Shown here: one piece after another, positions 1-8,640 of the stretch | Layout: the number at the start of each line of letters is the position of its first letter | Position numbering within the stretch: the stretch's first letter is position 1 | Assembly: GCA_012934845.2 (NCBI GenBank) | Contig: WNNJ02001053.1 | Coordinates: forward strand, 1-64,000 | Reading direction: 5' to 3' | Origin: Pomphorhynchus laevis | Lineage: Eukaryota; Acanthocephala; Palaeacanthocephala; Echinorhynchida; Pomphorhynchidae | DNA: 64,000 nucleotides | Translations under genes and position numbers: made by a program | Notes under the pieces: generated by a model | Seen by the model: only the letters and a program-made list of their open reading frames with translations | Databases searched by the model: none | What the model was told of the DNA's origin: nothing

Positions 1-107
1 GAGTTTGCAGACTGAAGAATATGCTCGATTCGAACACTTACTTAAATATACGGAAAGAATTGCTATTCGCAATCTCGAGCAATACCGATTCAAACGAAAC
101 TCTTATG

Positions 108-110
<3 letters not shown>
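1..110 (+). other. Unassigned open frame at left edge
   Basis: A reading frame starting at base 2 stays open up to the (AT)n tract and begins SLQTEEYARFEHLL. The peptide is charged and not low-complexity, so it could be an exon or the end of another element. I recognise no domain in it and the 5' side lies outside the window. Confidence 0.2.

Positions 111-169
<59 letters not shown>
111..169. repeat. (AT)n microsatellite
   Basis: An uninterrupted run of about 29 AT units. It lies directly at the 3' end of a Penelope-like element. PLEs with N-terminal endonuclease are known to favour microsatellites, so the tract may be the insertion target; it could also have expanded later from an AT-rich end. 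Confidence 0.95.
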
Positions 170-172
<3 letters not shown>

Positions 173-369
173 GTCGTAAGATAAAAAAAACAGGAAATTA
201 AGACCAAGAGCAATTTCTTGTAAAGCTTTCGGGCTAACTGCCCTTCTTCAGTACATCTAAAAAAATTACAGTTCTGATTAGCACAAAAAAAATATAGTAA
301 TGAAAATCAAATTGTTCAATGCAACTAACAGAGAGAAATATAAATAATTCAATTTCGGAACTCATATAT
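170..369 (-). other. PLE 3' noncoding region with hairpin
   Basis: This is the sequence downstream of the PLE stop codon at 370, read on the minus strand. At 251-227 it holds CTGAAGA, one A, the stem GGGC-AGTTA-GCCC, then GAAA. That resembles a hammerhead core (CUGANGA, stem II, GAAA) but carries one extra base before the stem. No convincing stems I or III were found, so self-cleavage is not claimed. Confidence 0.5.
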
Positions 370-618
370 TCACGGCAAGTGATATATGTGCTCGGCATTT
401 AATTGTTGGTCTGCCATGAGTTGTCCGATCCAAAACATTTCCCTTTGTTTACGCTTAGCCGTGTCAGGAACATTTGCCTCAATAATTATCGTTTCCATCT
501 TATGGTTTTCATTTTCTATGCAGTGTTTAGCTGCCCCGTCATTCTTCGCTCGTTTATACTTTATGTCGGATCTACGAGTCAAAGCTCGTACATTCATTTG
601 TCCTCCTGTCTGCATCCG
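370..618 (-). pseudogene. Canonical Penelope-like element, C-terminal GIY-YIG end (partial)
   Basis: The minus-strand frame encodes about 80 residues ending in the stop at 370. It includes NVRALTRRSDIKYKRAK, AAKHC, ENENHKMET and AKRKQREMFWIGQL, with a terminal LN. The His spacing, the Arg/Lys-rich run before a Glu and the final LN match the end of the GIY-YIG endonuclease that closes canonical PLE polyproteins. The GIY and YIG strands and the whole RT are absent, so this is a 5'-truncated copy. Its 3' end meets the (AT)n tract at 169. A broken host GIY-YIG gene is possible but less likely. Confidence 0.6.
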
Positions 619-667
619 AAGTTAAACCATCACTGAAGTTAAACTGACAATATCAAATTGGATATAT

Positions 668-1436
668 ATGGTGGGGAAAAAGTGTAAGAAGCAAGTTAAA
701 AGCCAATGTTTCGCAAGTCCTGTTAATGACCAATATGTAGAGATAGAGGTGGCATGTTGCTCTGTGAATTGTAACATATGGTCTAAAATTAATGTTAAAG
801 CGGATGATATTAAAGTAGTTCAATCCGGTAAATTTTGTTGTGGTGTGTGCGGCTCGTAATTGTGAATGGAACACTATTATTGAGGAAAAATTACAAAATA
901 ATATAAAAATGGTGTCAGAGCTTAAGGAGATCGTAACTATGCTACATAATAGTATTCGCTCTAGTGCATCTGAGGTAAATTTACAACGAAAAATACAGCA
1001 TAAGTTGCCTGAGGTGGTGGATGAGGTGAATTCTATAACTTCGAATAGATCCTTCAATAATGCAGATATCGATCCAAATGCACATCGATACCCACATGCA
1101 GTTAGCAAGACTACAGCGTCAGTTACGGGTTTCACTCCTGTTCGTATCTGGAAGAGAGGTCACTCAAAATCGTATACTGTTCGTCAAACAGAAAATGAAC
1201 GAACGCTGACTGTCAACAATCACACAGGCAATGATGATATACAGAACTCAGCTACTAGTAATGACAGTGCGGTTCTACATAAAGAGTGCGTAAAACTGAT
1301 TAAAACTGATTAAAACTGATTAAAACTGATTAAAACTGATTAAAACTGATTAAACTGATTAAAACTGATTAAAACTGATTAAAACTGATTAAAACTGATT
1401 AAATGAAGATTTGTCGAGGGTACGTAGTATTCTCAT
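668..1436 (+). pseudogene. CR1-like LINE ORF1, N-terminal fragment
   Basis: The ATG at 668 opens MVGKKCKKQ, a basic start like those of LF and LA. A zinc finger follows: CCSVNCNIW, then KFCCGVC. A frameshift near 855 moves the rest into another frame, where a coiled-coil-like stretch (KLQNNIKMVSELKEIV) and a Ser/Asn-rich linker follow. The frame is then disrupted by a 10-bp repeat, after which LNEDLSRVRSIL matches the RNA-binding-like part of LB ORF1 (LNEDVQSVRFIL). The copy ends at about 1436; no endonuclease or RT follows. Confidence 0.75.
1291..1401 (+). repeat. 10-bp minisatellite inside LINE ORF1
   Basis: Eleven tandem copies of TAAAACTGAT, with one 9-bp unit (TAAACTGAT) at 1351-1359. 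The repeat splits the linker from LNEDLSRVRSIL of the same ORF1. Because the unit is 10 bp and contains TGA and TAA, it puts stops in every frame. Confidence 0.95.
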
Positions 1437-1553
1437 GATCGTTTTGGCATAATCCCCAAAAGAGAAAGTATCTAGTATTAAAATAATACTAGATACTTAA
1501 AAAATTTTGAAACCTTAAAAAAATTTTGGTTTCTAATAAACATACATTTGAGA
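1437..1553. other. AT-rich spacer with perfect hairpin
   Basis: No gene is visible. Bases 1466-1479 and 1485-1498 form a perfect 14-bp inverted repeat (AAGTATCTAGTATT arm) around a 5-base loop. A weaker GAAACC/GGTTTC pair follows at about 1519-1539. The spacer separates the ORF1 fragment from the 5' UTR of LA copy 1. Confidence 0.6.
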
Positions 1554-1589
1554 TCTAAAGTAAATACAATCTAAAGTAAATACATATAC
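1554..1589 (+). promoter_or_regulatory. Duplicated 5' UTR motif shared with LF
   Basis: The string ATCTAAAGTAAATACA occurs twice in tandem at about 1554-1586, just before the 13-bp repeats. The same motif occurs twice at 38067-38115 in the 5' UTR of LF, and a partial copy (AGTAAATACA) precedes LA copy 2. Position and repetition suggest part of an internal LINE promoter; this is an inference. Confidence 0.45.
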
Positions 1590-1680
1590 ATCGACGACAA
1601 CCATAGACGACAACCATCGACGACAACCATCGACGACAACCATCGACGACAACCATCGACGACAACCATCGACGACAACC
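1590..1680 (+). repeat. 13-bp tandem repeat in LA 5' UTR
   Basis: Seven head-to-tail copies of ATCGACGACAACC, the second with one substitution. LA copy 2 has only about three units at 8556-8596, so copy number varies between elements. Confidence 0.95.
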
Positions 1681-1687
1681 ATCGTTT

Positions 1688-3064
1688 ATGGGAGGACGTA
1701 AGAAAACAACTAGGACCGACACCAACTATGGACAACTGCAAGTACAGTTCTCGATACACGACTGCAGCGTCTGGACAACAATCACCTGCGACAAGAATAA
1801 GGCTAAAGAAGACTTCGTATGTGGTTTTTGTGCCAACAAACTAATATGCAACCTTTCCAATAAGCACATATCAACATCCAACACGTCAACTCAAACTACC
1901 CCCGTCGTTTCTAATGTCCTTTCTCCACCCACCGATCCTGCCACCATATACACTTCCCATTCCATGTCATCTTCACTCCCCGACACCCCACGTCCCGTCC
2001 TTCCCGTCTCGTTTCTCAATAACTTGCATCCATCAATCAAAATCACCTCCACCAAACTCCACTATCCTTCCACTCATAACCTTTCCTCACATCGCTTGCC
2101 ACCCTCTTTATTATCATTATCATCTATGTCTACCGTCGTCAAACCAAATCCCTCCAAATCATCAACTACCAGCTCTTCTATCGTGATCCCACCTACTCAC
2201 GTCAGTCGTCCTCCTTTACGGAAGCGCTTTCCTTCTCGCGATCGTTGCGTCATTGTCACTAATATCACGCCTTCCAACTCCTTATCTCCACAAGCACGTC
2301 TGGACCACGATGTTTCCGCCTTCAGATCCATCCTCTCGTCTATTGTTCCTGCGGATAAACCATCCTTTTTCAAGAACATTTATCCTGTCGCATTCATCCG
2401 TCTAAACAAATCTTCTCAATCTAATCCTTCCCAGCCCCTTCTTCTAAAAATTGTTTTCAAGCATTGCTCTCACGCGTCTTCTGTCCTCTCTCAACGATTC
2501 AAACTCATGTCATCTTCAACCACTCGAATTTTCCCCGATCGCGCCCCTTCTGAAATCGCTCAAATCTCTTCAGCCCGCATCGAAAAACGCCGTCGCGAGG
2601 AAAACGGCGAAACATCACTCGCCATCCGAAACAGACGGAAATTTTCAAGTTGTCCACACCCGTCCAAAAATTCGATGGCGCTCCATCTCTCCTATGTGTC
2701 TTCTCCACTAGACTCTTTCGCCACAGCACACGGTTTCCGCCTTGGTCTCCTCAACACTAGATCTATTCTCAATAAATCCGATCTTATCCTCAACCTATTC
2801 ACCAAGCAATCCATCGATATCTTCTGCCTCACCGAATCCTGGCACTCAGATTCCGACGACCTTTCCATTCGCCGTCTGCTCTCTGCCGGTTGCTCCCTAG
2901 TCGAATCCGCCCGCCACTCAGCTCATGCCCTTCTAAATCCTCTAATCATGGCGGCATCGTCGCATTCGCGCGTCACCCAGCGTCTCTTCGCAAAATCAAT
3001 CCCCCTTTCAGTCCTTGCTCTTTTGAATTGCTCACTTGTCGTTATTCTAACCCGATCACTCTAG
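1688..3064 (+). pseudogene. LA copy 1: ORF1 and start of endonuclease
   Basis: Starts MGGRKKTTRTD at an ATG that follows the 13-bp repeats. Zinc finger residues are visible in CSIHDCSVW and DFVCGFCANK. A Ser/Pro/Thr-rich linker and an RNA-binding-like domain (FPSRDRCVIVTNI ... LLLKIVFKH) follow. A two-base deletion at about 2631 takes the reading into the endonuclease frame early (SSCPHPSKNSMAL), so ORF1 and endonuclease run as one frame here. Endonuclease motifs LLNTRS and CLTESWH lie at about 2740-2840. The frame is lost at about 2930. Confidence 0.85.
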
Positions 3065-3516
3065 ATCTCGCCATTGTATACCGTCCTGGTTCATCAGCTC
3101 CTACAGCCTTATTTTTTACCGAACTCGCTGACCTCCGTTCTCATTGTTCTTTGTCCTCAATCCCTTCACTCGTTCTAGGCGACTTCAATATCCGCCTAGA
3201 CCGCCCCTCTTTCACAGATTCCATCCGCTTCATCAACATTCTATCCAACTACAATTACAAACTAATATCCACTGCCCCCACACATATACTTGGTGGGGCA
3301 CTCGACATCATCGCTGTTCCCGATCATTTTGCTGCCTACATCTCACTGTTCATCTCTGATCCTGGTATATCCGATCACTTTCTTATCACCCTTGATCTCG
3401 CTCGCAACCACACCCCTCCTCACACACCTACAATCCTACGTCGCCCTTGGAGAAATCTTGACCTCTCCTTCTCCGCTCTGCCTTACTCAAATCATCTCTA
3501 TCATTACCCACAATAA
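2890..3516 (+). pseudogene. LA copy 1: APE endonuclease, C-terminal part
   Basis: Continues the endonuclease in a new frame: SNHGGIVAF, LDLAIVYRPG, LVLGDFNIRLDRPS, HILGGALDIIAV and the closing SDHFLITLDL. GDFN and SDH are active-site motifs of the APE-type endonuclease that nicks target DNA. The frame ends at 3516, where a further shift leads into the linker (the RRLRHAF region in other copies). Confidence 0.85.
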
Positions 3517-3589
3517 CATATTCATCTCCTCACGATCTCGCCTTTCTTTTCGACTCTGAACTCACATCCACTCTCGATATTCTCTTGCC

Positions 3590-5571
3590 CTTCAAGTCTC
3601 ACCCACACCGTCGCTTGCACCGTGCCCCATGGTTTGACATCCAATGCCTACTCTCAAAGGGTCGACTCCGCCATGCTTTTTGAGTCTATACATGCTCTCT
3701 CAGACGCGATTTCTGCTCGATCACTCCGTCTTTCCGTGATTCCTATCTTGCTCTTCGCCGTTCTCATTTCAACCTACTACGTACCAAATGCAACTCCTTC
3801 TGGCAGCATAAAATAATCACTTCATTCAACTCTAAGACTCTCTGGCATACTTTTAACTCAATCCTGGCTCGTTCCTCTACGCCGTGCAACATCAATGCTA
3901 ATGATTATTCGTCATTTCTCCAGACTAAAGTATCCACGCTGCTCTCTCACACCCCGGTCTCCATCCTATCCCACTCTGCCCCGCTTAGCCTCATCCTTCC
4001 GGAACTCTTTCATCTTCTCCCTGTCTCACCTACAGAAGTATCATATGTCATCATGTCCTTGCCCAATAAAACACTCACCTGCCGATCCCCTGCCTACTCA
4101 CATATTAAAATCTATATGCTCATCGATATCCCCATTTCTCACAACCTTGTTTAACTCGTCCATCCGCAGTCGTATCTTCCCTTCACACTAGAAATCCGCA
4201 ATCGTTCGTCCCCTCCTTAAGAAACAATCGCTCGACCCCTCCCTTCCTTCTAGCTATCGCCCCATTTCACTACTCCCTACTCTTTCAAAGCTCTTAGAAC
4301 GCCATCATCTTAATACAAATCAACGCTTATATCTCATCATCCAATCTGTACCTCCTTTCCAATCCGCTTTCCGCTCTAATCACTCGACAGAAATCGCATG
4401 CATAAAAGTGTACAACGACTTACTCATTTCTTGAGACAAGGCTCTATATAGTGTTCTCATCTCCCTCGACCTCTCCTCCGCATTCGACATTGTAGATCAC
4501 TTCGTCCTCCATTCTCGCCTTCATTATGATTACGGTTTTTCTTCCACCTCCGTAGCATGGTTTGCCTCATATCTATCCGACCGTTCCTATCGCGTCTGTT
4601 CTTATTCATCATCCTCCCCTCCCATCCCTATTTTTTGCGGGGTCCCACAAGGTTCAGTCCTAGGTCCCTTGCTTTTCTCTCTTCTGCTTGGCGATCTCTC
4701 TCCGTTTATCAAACCTTACTCCTTTAACGTCATGCAATACGCCGATGACATTCTCATATATGCTCATGCACCCGCACATCGCATACACGATATCTGCATT
4801 TCTGCCTCAAACTGTCTTTCTTCTATCTACAAACGTCTCTCCAATCTCCATCTCGTTCTAAACCCCGAAAAGTCCAAAATAATGTGGATCCTCCCCCGTA
4901 AACCAAACATATCTCCTCCCACTGTATATTTTGCCTCATCGATCATCCCCATAGTCCACAATCTCACTTTCTTAGGCTTCCGTTTCGATGATTACCTTTT
5001 CCTTAAACCCTTCGCCCGTGACAAAGTCCGCTCATCTAACTTTATTATCCGTGACATCCGCCGTATCCGCCTCCTTATCGACTTCCGTTCTTGTATGTCT
5101 CTTCTTTCATCGCTTCTTTTCCCTAAAATCGATTACTGCCTTAGCCTTTTCGCCAATTCTCCAAAATCCATCATCCTACCCCTACAACGAATAATCAACA
5201 CCGCCGTTCGAGTGCTATTTCGTCTCCGTCGCTTCGACCACACATCTACTTATTTTGCCCAACTCTCCTGGCCCACCATCCACATCCGCATCAAACTCCG
5301 CCTTCTTCTCGTCACTTTTCGTCTCATCGCTGTCGGCTCCCCATCGTTCAACAACCTTCCTTTCTTAGACGATACTCGCTCCACCTCGCTCTCGCTTCGT
5401 TCCTGTCATACCCTCTTACTCCACGTTCCTAATTACTCCAACAACTACGGTCTCCGATCCTTCTTCGTCGCCGCCTCACTCGCCTGGAATCAACTCCCTC
5501 TCGACGTCCGCCGCGCTCCCTCCTTTATCACATTCAAACACCTCCTCCGTTCACACCTTCTCGACACCTGA
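3590..5571 (+). pseudogene. LA copy 1: linker and reverse transcriptase
   Basis: RT motifs can be read in pieces: SSYRPISLLPTLSKLLE (about 4250), SLDLSSAFDIVDH (about 4465), GVPQGSVLGPLLFS (about 4640) and QYADDILIYA (about 4735). From 4669 to 5571 one frame runs to the natural C-terminus WNQLPLDVRRAPSFITFK ... RSHLLDT. Stops at about 4189 and 4434 and shifts near 4310 break the upstream part. The end matches the intact LA protein almost residue for residue. Confidence 0.9.
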
Positions 5572-5602
5572 TTCACAGTCTTGTTTTGTTGTGGTCATGT
5601 AA

Positions 5603-5618
5603 GCGTGCGCTGGCACGC
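5603..5618 (+). promoter_or_regulatory. LA 3' UTR hairpin
   Basis: GCGTGC-GCTG-GCACGC forms a perfect 6-bp stem with a four-base loop, about 30 bases after the LA stop codon and just before CATTTGCCACGTTAAAATA and the tail. The same structure occurs in the other LA copies and LA2. LINE RTs often recognise a 3' RNA hairpin to start reverse transcription, which is the probable role. Confidence 0.7.
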
Positions 5619-5679
5619 ATTTGCCACGTTAAAATACATACTTTTTTAAATAGTTGCTTTATTCCGCATAGGGAGGAAA

Positions 5680-5966
5680 TTAACGATCGTCCTAGACTGC
5701 TAAATGCCATTCTGACAGATCCAAAAACCGTTAAGACCATCTTTAGGAAATCTTATCATCTTCAATGTTCGTCTGTAAGATTGTTAAAAGATCTCGACGT
5801 GAATGAACGTAAGCATCTACGTGAAGCTAAACAATGTTTGAAGTCTCGTATTGAAGCTGGTGAGTCAAACTTGACAATTCGAAATTTTCAGGTTGTGCGG
5901 AGGAAGACTCAAATACATTGGATGCCTCTACAGGTAGATCATTCAATCCTTCCTCCGCCGCTCTGA
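5680..5966 (+). CDS. LC ORF1 C-terminus (partial)
   Basis: Encodes DRPRLLNAILTD, KTIFRKSYHLQ, SVRLLKDLDVNERKHLREAK, GESNLTIRNFQVV and RRKTQIHWMPLQ before the stop at 5964-5966. This is the conserved end of CR1-type ORF1, thought to bind the element RNA. The codons CGA AAT TTT at 5880-5888 contain the heptamer A AAT TTT in zero frame, and the endonuclease frame overlaps from 5864 in the -1 frame. Confidence 0.8.
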
Positions 5967-7003
5967 ATTCATTGGTAATTTCAAATATTTCATATGTGGA
6001 TAATAAATGTTTAAGAAATATTGTCCATTACTCCTCCCCATTGTGGTCGGCTCTTGAGCGACGTAGCGAGGATTATCAGTCATACATACCGATATCGTTG
6101 GCTCAGCAGACTCTACCCTTAAGCTTAGAATGTTTGTTATTATATACGAACGCCCGTAGTCTTCTTCCAAAAATTGACGAATTAAAACTCCGCATTGAGA
6201 ATTCGCATCCGCTATTAGTTGCTATTACTGAAACATGGCTTCATGATAGAATTACTGATGCTGAGATCTGGATTGAAAATTATTCATCTTATCGAATTGA
6301 CAGAACTATCTGCAAGGGTGGTGGAGTGATTCTCTACGTGCATAATAGTTTAGTGTTTAAATTGCTAGATGTACGAGCGTCCGATGGAATCGAGTTATTG
6401 TGGGGTAGTGTGTCTCTTCCTACCCTTGGTTCAGTGACTTTAGGCTTAATCTATCGCAATCCCACTTCAGATATTTGCTGCTTGATCGATTACATTCTAG
6501 AGTTTGGTTCCAAATCAAATCTTTTTATAGTTGGTGATTTCAACTTAGCGACAGTAGATTGGAACACCTACACATCTTCCGTGTGCAGTCTGTCCACATC
6601 ATTATTTCTTGATATGATTAACTCGCTAAACCTTACCCAACATGTTTCAAAATTTACCCGATTTTCCCAAGAAAATCAATCGCTACTTGATATTTGTCTA
6701 ACATCGAATAAATACATTATACACAAAGTTACGCACTCCGATCCTTTGGGTAGGTCAGATCACTGTGTTCTCAATTTCTACTCAGATTTTACACGTCCTT
6801 CAGCTTGTAGATTACAACAGAATTCTTTAAATTATTTTAAAACTAACTTCGAACTTGTGCGTCAGAATCTATTAAGTATTTCATGGCTCAGTCCGTTTTA
6901 TGTTGGGGTTGATAAGGCATGCTATCAGTTAGAAGCCACCCTTAAGGAATTACTCATACGATTTTCGCCCCGTAAAACCGTTGCAAATCGTATACACCAT
7001 TAA
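5864..7003 (+). CDS. LC ORF2: APE endonuclease (partial)
   Basis: Open in the -1 frame relative to ORF1 from 5864 to the stop at 7001-7003. Endonuclease motifs in order: LLYTNARSLLPKIDELK, AITETWLHD, YRIDRTICKGGGVILYV, LIYRNP, IVGDFNLATVDW, LLDICLTSN and GRSDHCVLNF. The domain looks complete at about 230 residues. There is no ATG near the start of this frame, so translation would need frameshifting or an unusual start. The stop at 7001 falls just before PWFD, where the frame continues for about 25 codons. Confidence 0.85.
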   Translation, partial: VKLDNSKFSGCAEEDSNTLDASTGRSFNPSSAALNSLVISNISYVDNKCLRNIVHYSSPLWSALERRSEDYQSYIPISLAQQTLPLSLECLLLYTNARSLLPKIDELKLRIENSHPLLVAITETWLHDRITDAEIWIENYSSYRIDRTICKGGGVILYVHNSLVFKLLDVRASDGIELLWGSVSLPTLGSVTLGLIYRNPTSDICCLIDYILEFGSKSNLFIVGDFNLATVDWNTYTSSVCSLSTSLFLDMINSLNLTQHVSKFTRFSQENQSLLDICLTSNKYIIHKVTHSDPLGRSDHCVLNFYSDFTRPSACRLQQNSLNYFKTNFELVRQNLLSISWLSPFYVGVDKACYQLEATLKELLIRFSPRKTVANRIHH

Positions 7004-7090
7004 CCTTGGTTTGACAAAGAGTTAACGAATGCTTTTAAATTAAAAAAAATGAAGTTCCAGTTGTTTTCTAATAAAGATGTATGAGAGGCA

Positions 7091-8450
7091 ATTTGACGAG
7101 CTGATTTAACTAGAGAACAACCAGAGCGACATAGACGACGAATAGCAAGATTGTCGGAGTCAGAGTGTCAGGATTCGGTAATGCAGAGAATATCGATAGA
7201 TAATTGATCGAATATATCGAGGAGCATATCAGCTTTATGAATAATGGAGCGAGTGTTGAATAGATTAAGACGAAAAGTATGCTTAGGAGCGAGATCGACT
7301 AGCGAAGAAGACAAGGGGGAGAGATGGGACGCCATCGAATTTTTGGCCTTGTGTGTACAACGTGAAAATTTCCGTTGATTTGACGTATAGATAAGGATGA
7401 CTCGCCGTTTGTTTCACGTCGATGTTTCTCAATGCGAGCTAAATTGAGCTGGGCAATATCAGAAGAAGAACGGTCAAGAAAGATACGACAAGTAGATGAA
7501 GTGGTAAGAAGTTTAAAACGTTGGGACAGTACCGAAGAGACATGTGAACTGTCGGAAAACGATTTTTAAGAGTGGAGGACTGAGATGATTGGATTTAGTG
7601 AATTTGTTTAAACGAATAAAGTATACAGGAGGGACATTATTGAAGAGGGATCGATTGTCATAAGGAAGAATGGTTGCTAGGATAGACCTGAAAGCATATA
7701 CATCATCATCGAGGCGAGATTGTGGAGAAGCAGATTCGGAAAGCTTTAAGTTTGATATGATTATACAGCGATCGCGTGAAGGAAAACGATATTGTAGAAG
7801 TGGTAAACAGACAGAGCTGGTAGGACTCGAGGCAGATGAGCAGATAGAAGTGGAAATGACAGGGGTGCTTGATAGAGAATTAATATTGGTTGGAGCAAGT
7901 GTGACAGGAGCGGTGGTGTTGAATCGGTTGATCAGAGATGTGACTGGATATGATTTTGAAGGAAGGATGTAAATTATTTGGAAGTGTTACGTGGGAGGTA
8001 GAGTAAGGAGAATTAAGATAGGTTTAGGCATGTGTGACAGGAGTTGAGTGTTGAATCAGTTGATCAGAAATGTTACTGGAAATGATTTTGATGGAAGGAT
8101 GTAGATTATTAGAAAGTGATATGTGGGAGGTAGAGTAAGGAGAATTCAGATAGGTTGGAGCATGTGTAACAGGAGTGGAGTGTTGAATCGGTTTATCGTA
8201 GATGTTACTTGATATGATTTTTACGGAATAATGTAAATTACTGAGAAGTGATACGGGGGAGGTCGAGTAAGGAGTACGTGAAGAGAATAAAGAAGTTAGA
8301 TTTATTTAGATTGGGGAGGAATAGGAAAGAGGAGGTACGAGATGAAAAGCTTTACCGTTAGCATTGTTAGAATGAGGAAGATTAATGGAAGTTTGGTTCG
8401 TAGTTGAACGAGGAGTGTGTGAGAGAGTAGGTTCAATAATGGAATTATAA
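7091..8450 (-). mobile_element. LINE LA2, ORF1 region fragment
   Basis: Read on the minus strand this encodes the LA2 version of ORF1: the linker, FPSRDRxIIISNLKLSESxSPQSRLDDDV, FIRLNKFTKSNHLSPPLLKIVF, and NGNFHVVHTRPKIRWRPISPPCLLR ending in a TAG at about 7306. Past that point the endonuclease start follows down to 7091. Several frameshifts are present. It is the same subfamily as 15563-17652 and 54390-54692. The plus-strand open frame across 7670-7972 is its antisense shadow. Confidence 0.75.
7895..8290 (-). repeat. About 132-bp tandem repeat in LA2 ORF1 linker
   Basis: Three tandem units, with equivalent points at 7901, 8034 and 8166, so the spacing is 133 and 132 bases. Each minus-strand unit encodes a version of LPNNLHPSFKIISSHISDQ, the segment present once as FLNNLHPSIKITSTSLHYPS in LA. 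A 132-base period is 44 codons, so the expansion was probably in frame at first. Confidence 0.85.
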
Positions 8451-8640
8451 ACTATCCCATTAGTTTAAACTAATATTTAAACTATCTTGTTATCCCTATT
8501 AACTACTTACAGTAAATTTTACTAGTATCAATCCATAGTAAATACAATATAATCCATAACATCGACGACAACCTTCGACGACAACCATCGACGAATCCAA
8601 TCGGTTGAAAAATTGATTGAAATACATTCTTACAAGTTTA

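Larger units (their letters stand above)
1554..5650 (+). mobile_element. LINE LA, copy 1 (near full length, degenerate)
   Basis: A complete CR1-like non-LTR layout is visible: 5' UTR with tandem repeats, ORF1 from the ATG at 1688, APE endonuclease, RT with YADD, and a 3' UTR with the LA hairpin. It is close to the intact LA copy at 48765-53160 but differs in the first ~100 codons, which carry another zinc-finger module. Several frameshifts and stops interrupt the endonuclease-RT region, so it is not autonomous. A 5'-truncated LC copy begins immediately after its tail. Confidence 0.9.
5655..7090 (+). mobile_element. LINE LC (5'- and 3'-truncated)
   Basis: A CR1-like fragment that starts inside the ORF1 RNA-binding-like region (ALFRIGR, then DRPRLLNAIL in a shifted frame) and runs through the endonuclease. 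It stops just past the PWFDKEL motif that begins the linker to the RT. No RT and no 3' UTR are present. It lies between LA copy 1 and a minus-strand LA2 fragment. Confidence 0.85.

Noticed and set aside
1291-1401. CRISPR-like array
   Set aside because: Units are directly adjacent with no spacers and the context is eukaryotic retroelement DNA.
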